A stretch of DNA of 64,000 bases. It comes from Zantedeschia hybrid cultivar. Taxonomy: Eukaryota > Streptophyta > Magnoliopsida > Alismatales > Araceae. Made by a program: the position numbers and the translations under genes. The notes below the pieces were generated by a model that saw only the letters and a list, made by a program, of their open reading frames with translations, did not search any database and was not told the origin of the DNA. Shown piece by piece: positions 35,820 to 46,619 of this stretch. The stretch lies in assembly GCA_030544215.1 (NCBI GenBank), contig JARZZO010000004.1, forward strand, positions 44,443,980 through 44,507,979, given 5' to 3'. How positions within the stretch are numbered: position 1 is the first letter of the stretch; every line of letters starts with the position of its first letter.

Positions 35820-36314
35820 CTATAGAGACAAAGGTAATTCTGACAAGGACATCATGGAACAGATCATGTCCAACAAGTCCTTATTTCTCCTTTTAGATAC
35901 ACCATTATGCTGTGGTGTATATGGTGGGATCCATTGAGAAATTATTCCATTGTCCTTCATATAAGAAGTGAATTCGAGACTTAAGTATTCACCTCCTCGA
36001 TCCAATCGAAGAGTTTTGATATTTTTACCAGTCTGCTTCTCTACTTCATTCTTATATTCCTTAAACTTCTCTAAAGCTTGTGATTTATATCTCGTTAAAT
36101 ACACATAGTCATAACCAGATAAGACATCAATAAAAGAAATGAAATAGAGATATCCTCTTTTAGCCTCTATTGACATGGGTATACATACATCTGTGTGTAT
36201 GAGTTTTAGAAGGTCAGCAACCCTCTCACCATGTCCACTAAAAGGAGCTTTAGTCATCTTTCCCATGTGACACGACTCATAGGTATCAAATGATTTGAAT
36301 TTGAATGAATTCAA
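35820..36314 (-). pseudogene. Copia integrase core, catalytic Glu replaced
   Basis: Integrase with KMTKAPFSGHGERVADLL, the first catalytic Asp in IHTDVC, the second Asp in RLDRGGEYLS, and the third motif reading GVSKRRNKDLLDM. The family has Glu where this copy has Lys, so the DDE triad is incomplete. The zinc-finger part upstream is eroded, with stops between this and the gag-protease ORF. Confidence 0.9.
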
Positions 36315-36374
36315 GTATCCATTTGAGTATAGGTGAGAAATCCTTTTCTCACCTATATGGCCAAGTCTGCAATC

Positions 36375-37388
36375 CTAAAGATATACAAGATTAACTTCTT
36401 TTGTCTTATCACTGGAAACCTGCATTACATGATTACATGTATCCAATACATATAATTCGTTGAACAAATAACCATTAGCTATAATCAAACCACTATTGAT
36501 AGTAGACCATCCAGTGCTTGTTCTTGTTAAAGAGTAACCAACATTGTTTAAGCAGGAAATAGATATAATGTTTCTGATAATTTCTAGAACAAAATAACAT
36601 TCTGTTAGCTCCAGAATTATCCCAGAAGGCAAACTAAGACGAGCAGTCCCCACACCTTTAGCAACAACTATAGCTCCATTGCCCATCTTTAGTTGGATCT
36701 CTCTTTTGTCAAGTCTTCTATTATTTGTCGGTACTTGCAAAGAATTGCATATATGAGATGTGCATCCAATATCCAATATCCAAGATGTGGATCTCATAAG
36801 AGACAAATTTAAGTCAATGCAATTCCTTTTACAGTGACCTTTCTGTCCACACCGAAAGTATTTATTGTCTTTTTCATCATTCTTGCCATTGCCCTTGCCT
36901 GCCTTGGTGATCTGATTACTTTTGGTCGGTTTCTTTCCCTTCTTGTTATTGGGTGTATGGGTGGCCTTCCTTTTCTTGTTGGTCTGACCAACAATCATTA
37001 CAAAAGATGGTTTCTCCTTCTGCGTGGTCCCTTCAGCACTCTTTAACATGTTTCGGAGTTCTGGTAGATATACCTCAATCCTATTCATGTTAAAGTTCAT
37101 GATAAAGGGAGAAAATGATTCCGGCAATGACTAGAGAATGAGATCAATGCTAAGTTCAAGGTCCAACTTGGATCCTAGGCCATTGAGTCTCTCTATTCAC
37201 TCTATCATTTTCAGTACATGAGTATGTACTGAAGCACCCTCAGGCATCCTAATCCTAAAAAGTTTCTTGGGGACCTCATACCTCTCTATTCTACCATGCT
37301 TCCCAAAGAGCTGGCATAGTTGGAGAAGTATAGATCTACAACCAGTCTTTTTAAATTGCCTCTGCAGCTCGGGAGCCGTAGAGGCCAT
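36375..37388 (-). pseudogene. Copia gag and protease, broken
   Basis: Two ORFs (37,388-37,197 and 37,127-36,375) form one gag interrupted by a stop. Visible: LQRQFKKTG, VPKKLFRIRMPEGASVHTHV, LPESFSPFIMNFNMN, and a Lys-rich stretch. Then a nucleic-acid zinc knuckle whose first Cys is lost (YFRCGQKGHCKRNC). Then a protease with WILDIGCTSHIC, where DTG is expected. Each of these changes would impair function. Confidence 0.88.
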
Positions 37389-37796
37389 TATATAACACTG
37401 CGCAAGGGAAGAATCTTCCGATCATTTTGCATAATTTAATTGATCACCCCTCCTCGGCATCAGCGGGAGGCTCAGGTTGAATTGTGTCTAACACGTACAC
37501 AATCTTTTTGGTTGATAAGACAATTCGCAAATTACACAGTTAGTCTTGATAATTAGGGTAGGTCAATTTGTTCTCATCAAGATGTTACGGAGGGGATTTA
37601 AAAACAACATGATGATCTGAATGAAAGATAAAAGGCAATATGTTAACATGTGTTCAAGGTTCTAACTTAGATGTATTTTTCTATCTTAGTTAGCTCCACT
37701 GTTTTGCGTTAAACTATATGACCCTCAATCATACAGAACGAGAGATCACGACAATCCTCCTAGTGGGTCGAAATCTCAACAAGACTGAGATGTGAC

Positions 37797-38085
37797 CTTG
37801 TGGAAAGCACAACAAATCACATCCCATCTCTTGGGCAATCAACAGCACTTGCATTGAATACAATATCCGACTTTCGGCACTCGAGTAGTCATCCCCTTGT
37901 GGAAAGCACAAAAAAGGATACTCCCAGTTAGATCGCACCACCATTACTACACAATAATGAGTTCATGACCCGACCATTGTGGAAAGTGCAACAAGGCCAA
38001 GTTCAGTCCCTCATCCCATTGAAGCAAAGTTTTAGGGCTGAGATCTTGCCACCAAATCAGGAAGATTGTGGAAAGCGCAACAAAT
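37797..38085. repeat. Four spaced copies of TTGTGGAAAGYRCAACAA
   Basis: Copies start near 37,797, 37,896, 37,976 and 38,064, that is every 80-100 bp, with unrelated-looking sequence between. Confidence 0.75.
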
Positions 38086-39310
38086 CCATGAGATAATGAC
38101 ATTCAGTCACCCTATATTGGTTGAGGGCCACGATGGTTTTTAAAGCCACGTTCGCAGATCTAATATTTAATAAAGAGGGAATTTTGCTTTTATCTTGGTC
38201 TCACCTTAAGTGCTATAATAAATATATTCGAGATATATATTTACTATACCTCGTAATTGCTCAAAATAAATGCATCCCATGCAAATAAATAAGCTTGGGT
38301 GATTATGGACTCTAAATAAAGCTACGCAGATATCCAGCCTACTTCCCAAGCAGCAGGATCATCATCGCAGTTCGTCCTCCGTACCTTCAAGCTCCATCCG
38401 CGACATTAATTACAAAAATTACGTAGCTCGTAGGCCGGAAAATGAATTACATGTCAATAATTTCCAGCAGCCCTAGGGCAAGTACATTCATCGGAAGATA
38501 GAATTATATTGGAAATTAAATAGGGTGAGAAGGAAGGCTCGTAGGCCTTAAATGAACTGAGCTAAGTCTATGATCACTCACCATTCCATTCACAATCATA
38601 TCAATCACAGAAGGATTATTTAATTCTTATATTTAGATTGAAATCATGGGTTGTGTATACAAGAAATTTTGTCATGATTAGTTTTGAAAAACTTATCGTT
38701 ACATTCAAAAGTAATCTAACAAAGACCATATGACATCACAGTAACATTCATGCTTAGAATTATTCCCTACGTATAAGAGGATACATACATGAATAAATTC
38801 AATGAATCATGATAATTAACAGAATCGTGAAATTTAAATTCAAATTAATCATCCAATAATTAAACTAAATAGAATGAAATTTAATTAAATGATCATCTTG
38901 AATTATTTTTCATTAAAATTCACAATTTGATTATTTGAAAATTATCCAATAATTTTATAAATTCAAAATTTGAATTTTAACGATAATCTTCTCAAAATTC
39001 GAATGTAACAATTATGTAATAATTAAAAATTTGAAAATCTGAATTTATACGTAATCTTCAATTAGGTTCAAAATTTTCATGATAGTTATCAGATTAATAA
39101 AAAATAAATTTAATTAATCCGTTTCTGACAATTATCCTAATTTTGAGAAAAAAAATTTAATTTTTCGGGTCAGTGCAATGCACCGCACACCACTACGCAG
39201 GAGGTCTGGAGTAGTGCACCAACTAGTGGGAAAAACCAGCACATATCTATTTTGAAAAATTAAAAAATAGATGGACGGCGGGTCCATGTGCCCTTCCACA
39301 TAGCATGGTT

Positions 39311-39338
39311 GGCTGTCCACACCAAGGTGTGGACGGCC
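39311..39338. repeat. Hairpin-forming palindrome
   Basis: GGCTGTCCACACC, a short AA loop, then GGTGTGGACGGCC pair with one G-T mismatch. Confidence 0.7.
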
Positions 39339-39548
39339 ACAAGCTTGGTTGTTTAATTCCCGACAGCCACTCCAAATGCTGTTTACAATTTGAAAATTTT
39401 TCGAAAAATCCCAAACTTCCCACTGTCTCTAAAAAATAAAATTTTTATGGCCCAAAAAAATTAAAAATAAAATTGAAGAACACTGAATAATTCGAACATA
39501 ATGTTATAATAGAGACCGTTCTTCCCAGTTGCATCAAGAGGAGCCTAA

Positions 39549-39566
39549 ACCTTGCTCTGATACCTC
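39549..39566 (-). other. Primer-binding site of the copia element
   Basis: The minus strand reads GAGGTATCAGAGCAAGGT directly after the 5' LTR. It matches the 3' end of initiator-Met tRNA except at the first positions. Confidence 0.85.
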
Positions 39567-41086
39567 TGTTGGGTTCAGTCGAAACCCCCGGAAAATCATA
39601 ATAGCGAAATGACAGAAAATAAAATTGATTTCCCAAACTAGTTACGGGCTCCAATTGATGCAACAAAAACGATCTAAAATCATACGAGATTTTTCACCCT
39701 GCACAGAACACGTTGTCCTGTGAATATCGATGCTAAACTCCTCGAAGTTTTGAGCCGTACAAGCATACGGCCTCCAGAGCCAATCGTCACGAACCCTCGC
39801 AGCAACAGAGCTCACTTTCTCTTGCAACTCGCGCAACACAAACCCATCACCTCAAGTTCTCTGGCAAGAGTCTAATGACGGCCACCTTTGGAATGGATTG
39901 GAATTAGGTTACGGTTTCTAGGAAAACTAATATATAGGAATGGTATGGCGGTAGCTTGAACCGCCTCTTTTAACCAAACCAATCTTTTAACTGCTGAAAT
40001 TAAAGTTAACCCTAGGACATTTATATATCAATATATTTTTATTAGCTTATTTATCAAATAAGCCTAATAATACATATAATTCCGTTTTGCATGAGTTATT
40101 TGCTTGTGATCCTCTAGGCCCATTATCACTTTGATTTAAAGATCGAATCTAATTAGAAATAAATTAAACTTGTTATTCCCAAGAACCGTTTAATTTGATC
40201 CAGACCTTTTGATCATGTTGGGTCAAGCAAATCCGCGTGATCCCAGAGGAAGCCGGGTTCATCTTCACCATGTCTAGTACCTGTAAGTCTTCAGTTACCG
40301 TATCACTATAATCCCTCGCTCATTTTATGAGTCCGATCCGATCGTGTGGTAGGGTTATGTCAAACCACTAATGATCGTGTCGTCTGGCCATGACCTCCAT
40401 AATTATTTCATGTTCGTTCCAAACGAACCGATACCACTCTGGCAAGGGATTTAGTAGAGCGTCCATGTCATGGCCTATTAACTGTCTGTGATATATCTGA
40501 GAGTGAACGATCCCCTCTTGACCATTAACGGTCTTTGCATGTATTCCGATGTGGCTGATAATTTGGGGTTTCATGACTTATGGTTAAAGTCACTTAACAA
40601 AATATTAAACCACACCAGTTAGCACGCAAGATCGCCTCAGGTCAAAGGATCAATGATGCTATTCAGCATATGGATCTTCAGTTGATATTAGGTATAATTA
40701 ACCATCTGAAGATCCATCTGCGGATCAGTTCAGTGCACATCCTTCCTAGATGAATACCCACACATATGTGCTTGTGTCTCGCACCTTTAACCGTGAGATT
40801 GTTCATCTACACATCATGCGTGCCGATTTACGAGTAATCAATGTCCTACAGTGATTATTCTCCAATCGGAAACAGTTTAAGGTATGTGTCTATGTACAAT
40901 CAAATTCACATTCGAGATCCCATCTCGAAATTGACTTTACAACTACATATTCTAGGGACAATGCAAAACAATCTACATATTTCAAGTTTATGCTCTAATT
41001 GTCACGTAATTATATTGAACAAAATTGTGCAACACATTGGGCCTACACGGCCCAGAATTGGCCTGTAGGACACCCAAACACTAACA
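39567..41086 (-). repeat. 5' LTR of the copia element
   Basis: 1,520 bp, colinear with 32,090-33,755. It ends CACTAACA and is followed by the target duplication GGAAT. Confidence 0.9.
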
Positions 41087-43129
41087 GGAATTTCCTAGAA
41101 CTAGGACTAGATGTAAGCGCACGGGAAAGAAATTGACCTTCACTTCCAATTTTCTCAATGGCAACTGAAGGGGATAGAACTCCTACCCCAATAAAGGCAC
41201 AAGGGAATGTAATCCTCATGAATGCAACTAGAGGTATGTAATGCTGCTTCCGGGAATATCTCCACTGTTGGAGCTTAGACTTATACTAGGTCTAGCGAGA
41301 CAATTACGTATACTGTTTCTCAGTCAATATACGTTTCTGAAGCAAGGCACAAATAGGAAAAAAGTGCGTCTTCTAAGTTGCCCTTGCCTACCTACTCTAT
41401 TAAGTCATCTAACTAGATTGACTCAGATAAATGAACATCCTTTCCTCAAATTCAAGTGGATGGGGAAGAGACCATGCCATGTGAAGAAATAGGGAAATCA
41501 AGGAATTAGAAACGGGGGCTTACAACGGGACTTACTAAATAAACTCAATTTTTATAAAAAGGTGCAAGGCTAAGAAATGTCAGAAAATTCCTACTCGATA
41601 GAAGTAGCAATTCTTACAATAGGAGCTTCTGGCTAGGACAATGCAATATACGTAGAGTATTGTTTCTCAGTCAATATACGTTTCTGAAGCAGGGTAGAGA
41701 TAGGAAAAAAGTGTCTTCTAAGTTGCCCTTGCCTACCTACTCTATTAAGTCATCTAACTAGACTGACTCAGATAAATGAACATGCTTTTCTCAAAATCAA
41801 GTGGATGGGGAAGTGACCACGTGATGTAAAGAGAAAGGGAAATCAAGGAATTAGAAATAGGGGCTATCTCGATAGAAGTAGAAATTCTTACAATAGGAGC
41901 TTCTGGCTAGGACAATGCAATATACTTAGAATACTAGTTAAACTTCAAGTCCTCTAGTCATGTTATCCTTCTTATGCCTGCAATAGTAGGTGCTTAACCT
42001 TATTATTCAATTTCATCAACTTCAACTGGCTAATAAGATATTGCTTTAATGGTTTCCTTTGATATCTCTCTTTTACTAGAATATGAGAGACTCTTTCCTC
42101 TCTTTGGCTTATTAGAGACTGCAGGTTTTGGAGAGAGTAAGGGCTTAATACTTACTGCTAGCCCGAGAAAAGGCATTATGAATGGATGGCCAAAATCAAA
42201 CTACTCCATAACTGACTTGAAAAAGGGGGAATCATTATAATGAATGTAAGTCCCTCTAAGAAAAGATATGCACTGATTAACCTTCCCAAGAAAGATTATC
42301 CTTCTGCATGCCTTGATCAATCAGTCTTCCTTGATCTGATCAATTGGTCTTTGCCTACTTATTCCTTGCCTGAAAGATTGACCTACTTAAATAAATATGC
42401 TGTTTTGCCCTGACACATGAATTGTTTTCTCATTTGATTAAGTCGGATAATGCTTTGAACCTTTCCTGCCGGCTTGTGAGAGAGGCTGTCTTGCCTTTTC
42501 CTGTAAACCTCTTAGACTTGAGGAAAGACTCGATTGGACTAGAAAAATGACCCACAGGGGACTCCTACTATTCATGTTACCCCTACACTGACCCCCTAGA
42601 TGGCTTGGAATTAGCCTATGCCATCGAAAGAGAAACTACAACAACTGGCTATTACATAAGAACATACCTAAACTTTGCACTAAGGTATGAGAAAGATGGG
42701 GAGACAGGCATAGGAAGAGACCTCCCGTCGATGTTTGGACAATCCTAGAGATCGTTAGAGCGGCGAAAAGCGACTTCATGCAAGCATACGGAAATTACTA
42801 GTTCGCTTGCTTGAAAAAGTCTATTTCCATTGCCCTAGCTTGACCTTGATACCTCTCATTTGATGGATTATTTGCCCTTTCCCTTTTCTTAGTCCTTAGC
42901 CCTTGTTCCTTGTTGGTTTTCAAGGAGAAGAACGACTAATAGATGGAATGAAAGTAGCAATGATCCTATAAAGTACTTGAAGCACTCCTACAACGACACT
43001 AGACATATTCATGTAAAGGGCGGCACTAGGAGACTTAAAAAATGAATATTCAATTACGAAAAATGGCTCACTTGGACCAAAAGCTACTCAAACTTCTACT
43101 GCAACTGAAACCGCAGAGAAGAGGGAACT
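41087..43129. other. Mosaic sequence right of the copia element
   Basis: No recognised gene. It holds the tandem duplication at 41,312-41,936 and a 63-codon ORF (42,049-42,240) of unknown nature. Near 42,719 it shares a diverged CCTCCCGTCGATGTTTGG block with 25,690. Confidence 0.4.
41312..41936. repeat. Tandem duplication, 347- and 278-bp copies
   Basis: TGTTTCTCAGTCAATATACG starts at 41,314 and at 41,661. Both copies end with CTTCTGGCTAGGACAATGCA. The second copy lacks about 70 bp in its middle. Confidence 0.85.
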
Positions 43130-44995
43130 CAATGGTTATCTTTGCCGCATCAAACTTAAAAGAGTGAACTCCTTCCCTCTCATGGAAGTTAACTCAAAAC
43201 CTTATCTTCTTTATAGCTAGTTCTTCATATTTGAAAATAATCTCTTGACTTTCTTCATCGCCTTAGCTTCAGAATCCTCTCAATCCTTATCTTCTTCACC
43301 GACTTCTGGTTCTAGACTCAAATCCTTCTTTGGAATTGAATTTCTCTCTTAGAGGGCCAAAGGCCGTAGCTTAGCGAGCATTTTCATTCTATGAACTTCC
43401 TCACTTAATAATACTAAGCGAGCGAACTACCCTTCCTTTAATGGCATGCTCTTGCTACATCATTCCACGCAACTGTAAAAAGAATAATTTACTACACTGA
43501 AACCTCATTCTAAAAGGGGGAACTCAAGCTTGAACCTACCTTTTCAATGACTTCTTCCTTGTCTGTTTCTATAGATAGATGTGTTAGTGGTAGTTTTTTC
43601 TTCTTTCTATGATTCCGCGAATTCAAATGTGTATGCTATGTATGATTCAGTGGATGAAAGATCGGATTATTATGTTTAAGCATATCTTTCATCTGCTTTT
43701 TCTCTAGTGGTATCTGTTGCATAAGATTTGACTTTTTGCTTTAAAAATTGAAACAACATCGTCACTCAAAAGACGAGACTTGGATCGAGGTTCCATGCCT
43801 TCCCTTACGGAAAGGTCCGCTCCAACCACCACTCATGGAATTGTTGAAGGTAAGGTGTGAAGTGAAGGTACCAGTGCCCAAGTGGTGGAGTGAAGGTAAG
43901 TTGTGAAAACAGCTTGCTTAATATTGTATGGTCAGATCGTATTCGAATCTTCCTTGGAAGCAAAATCACGCACCCGAGCTTCCTGTTTTTGATAAGCATC
44001 AACGAAGTTAAAAGAAAGAAGTCCTCCGCCCCGCCATCAACAGTAGGTACCGTGTGATAGTGCGAAGAGGTTGGGTAAAGCTAGTTAGAGAAGCCCGTGA
44101 GTTTGATCTTAGGACCAATCATTAGCTCGCAAATTCGCGAGCGGAATACTCAAATAGAGTAGAAGAGCTTCATATAATATATGGTTGGACTTTCCCTTAA
44201 AGTAGTCGTACGTTAGTATTCCCTAACCAAGTCAGGGAAGCCACTAAGGGTTGTCAAAGGTAGACCAGGGAAAGAACATCTGATCTCCCTAGGTATGCAT
44301 TTATATGGTAGCTTAGAAAGGTCATTGCCTATGAGTTCGAAAAAAGCAATCCCCTTACTTATTCCTTCTTAGTCGAGCGTTTTTTTCCACCCGATAGTAT
44401 GAAAGTAGAAAAACTCCTCCCTTCTCGCATTCTACTGAGTTTTTTTATACTAGGAACAGGTTCCAACTAAGGAAGAAAAGCCTTTTAGTATGTGCAGCAA
44501 AGCCGTCATCAAGTATTTAGTTCCGGAGAACTATTTATAATATAAATAGAAGTTTCCAACCATGTTGTGAAGCCTTATGCATAGAGGGTTGGTTTGGATG
44601 CATATTTCAAGGGGACTGACTTTATGTTTAAATAAAGCCCTTTATTTACTTTATAAAGCATTGGAACTTACTACGGATACTGGCTTTTATTCCTTCTGCT
44701 TTCTAATACCACTTGAACATGAACTAGAATCACTTCTACCTTTGCCGTGCGCCTAAACTCCCTGCCTCTTTCAACTCTTGAAACCCCTATCTTTAACAAC
44801 TAATTATATTAACAATAATAATAAAGCTGAGACCCCACCTTGCTAACCTCCCTATCGCAAGCTTGCATCGATTCTATTGGGTGGTGTGTGGAACTAAAGC
44901 ATTTGAGCTTGCTTCTAGGGTATGGATTGGACTTGCAGGCATACTTTCACTTGAACTAGGAGAAGCATACAAACTTATATGACTAACCCACCTTT
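43130..44995 (+). repeat. Direct duplication, copy 2
   Basis: Matches 26,455-28,130 in the same orientation. The offset changes from about 16,675 to 16,870 bp, showing indels inside the unit. A poorly matching stretch lies near 43,390-43,840. Confidence 0.85.
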
Positions 44996-45992
44996 CCCTT
45001 CAATGGTTCTTTACTATATATTATCTATAAATAAGATAGGGCTTCGAAACTCGCTATTGTATTAAGAAAGAGTTGTCCAATACAATATTTGACCTTCCCT
45101 GTGCTTATTATCTTCCAATAGAAGGATGCTCAACCAAGTGAGCCTTAAACGCTACTAGGTTTTTACTCATTTCTTCTAAAGCCCTTCCATCTGTGCTAAA
45201 GCCCTTTCTTCCTTTTCTTCATAGGCCTAATTCACATACAATTCGAATTAAGCCGGATAGCCTTAGATAGGGAGATCTGTGTCTTCTTTTTGTTTTGGAA
45301 GAGATTCAGATAGAAATCACTGACCTTCGGGTCCATAACCAAATCATGGAAAGTAAGGTTAGTTTTTAAGTTCAGGTGAAAACTTCGATGGCATTGATAA
45401 GGGGTTACAACTTTCTGTAATTCTTTAGTCATTTCTCCTTTTGCCGCTATCCTCATTACCTCTCGCAGATTGAAAACAACAAAGTCAAGTCGCAAAGTTC
45501 GCTCCATTGAATGTAGCTCCTTCCGTGACTTTAGAGTTGCGTAGCACCTGTGAGAAAAGAGGAGGAAAGTGAGCATGCAAGCACAAGTAGGGAACAAGCT
45601 CCAATTTTGACTCTTATAAATGACGTTAGGGCGATTTTGAATAAGTCAAATCATCTCCAAAAGTGCCTCTTTCTTTCAGCAGTTGCTTCCCGTGAGACTT
45701 GAGAAGCGTACGAACATATGAACTTCTACTATGCTTCATGTAAAGGAGAGGTGGGTTAGCCTGTTAAGCCTCTGATCGTACCTGTCATTAGGCTCCCTTC
45801 TTTTGAGCCAATTAATGTATTAATCCCTAATGCAAGTGCGGATGTTTTGTAAAAAGTCTTTAAATCCATTCATTGCCTTGAAAATCAAGCCAGTTTGAGA
45901 AGTATTCTATAGTAGGAAACTCTCCCAGTCCTCTATCTCAGTCTTAACAGAAGGTAAGAGGAAGGTTCATTCCCTTTGTCTTTTAGGAAGTG
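44996..45992. other. Mosaic sequence left of the hAT element
   Basis: A 121-codon minus-strand ORF (45,597-45,232) is not recognised. Its Lys/Leu-rich sequence shows no motif I can name. No other gene seen. Confidence 0.4.
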
Positions 45993-46000
45993 CTTTTAAG
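45993..46000. repeat. Left 8-bp target-site duplication of the hAT element
   Basis: CTTTTAAG, identical to 50,486-50,493. An 8-bp duplication is diagnostic for hAT insertion. Confidence 0.9.
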
Positions 46001-46120
46001 CAAGGTAGGCCAACTCGAGGGTCGGACTCGGATCGGTCCGGTCCTGACCGAGTGGATCGGCCGATCCGACCCGATCCCGAACCGGTCCGGAACGAGCCGG
46101 ACCGGTTTGGCCGATCCAAT
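46001..46120. promoter_or_regulatory. Left subterminal region of the hAT element
   Basis: GC-rich, with repeated GGATCGG, CCGGTCCG and CGGCCGATCC words in both orientations. By analogy with Ac, such words are transposase-binding sites (inference). Confidence 0.55.
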
Positions 46121-46619
46121 TTATAAAAAGGGAAAAAAATAGAAGAAAATAGGGAAAAAATAGAAAAACAAGTCCAAAAAATAAGAAAAAAATTCAAAAA
46201 ATCAGAAAAAAATATATTTACCCAAAACTTATCTAGGACCTTGGGTAAGCCCTTGAATTTTTATTAACTTTGAAAAAAACTTGAATACAATATATGGGGG
46301 GGACATAAAACCTTACCCCTAAGTATTACATGATAATAAAAAAAAAACACTCACACAAAGTGACAGAACAAGTAGACATACATTTATTCTAGCCTTACAT
46401 TGTAGGTGCTATACAAATGTTGCACATAATCGGCCCAAGACATATAAGCTTGGTAACATTGTTCATATTCCTGTACAAATCGGTTATACTCATATGTGAA
46501 TGTGTAGATTATTGTCACCGGTATCCATCCTTATGTCTTTGGCTCATGATAAGATCCTTCTGAGGTTGAGGATTGATAAGAGAAAATATCTGAAGTTGGA
46601 GGATAAGTGGGATATCCTC

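Larger units (their letters stand above)
37389..39548 (-). other. Unusually long leader of the copia element
   Basis: About 2.2 kb between gag and the primer site with no coding signal. The part near gag carries four spaced copies of TTGTGGAAAGCACAACAA-like sequence. The distal part is very AT-rich (38,600-39,130) and ends with palindromic GC-rich DNA near 39,311-39,338. It could be a genuine long leader, or contain a separate insertion. Confidence 0.6.
32090..41086 (-). mobile_element. Complete Ty1/copia LTR retrotransposon, inactive
   Basis: 9.0 kb, transcribed from the minus strand. LTRs are at 32,090-33,755 and 39,567-41,086, both TG..CA when read on the plus strand. Flanking 5-bp duplications are GGAAC and GGAAT (one mismatch). 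The minus-strand order is 5' LTR, tRNA-Met primer site, long leader, gag, protease, integrase, RT, RNase H, polypurine tract, 3' LTR. Integrase before RT is the copia order. LTRs differ by many substitutions and about 146 bp in length, so the insertion is old. All coding parts carry stops or frameshifts. The lineage within copia is not assigned. Confidence 0.93.

Noticed and set aside
34000..41000. Plant-infecting retrovirus-like element with envelope gene
   Set aside because: Only gag, protease, integrase, RT and RNase H motifs are present in copia order; no extra gene between pol and the 3' LTR.
45232..45597. 121-codon ORF as a conserved gene
   Set aside because: No recognisable motif, no start context or introns, and it lies in decayed repeat DNA; left as unassigned.
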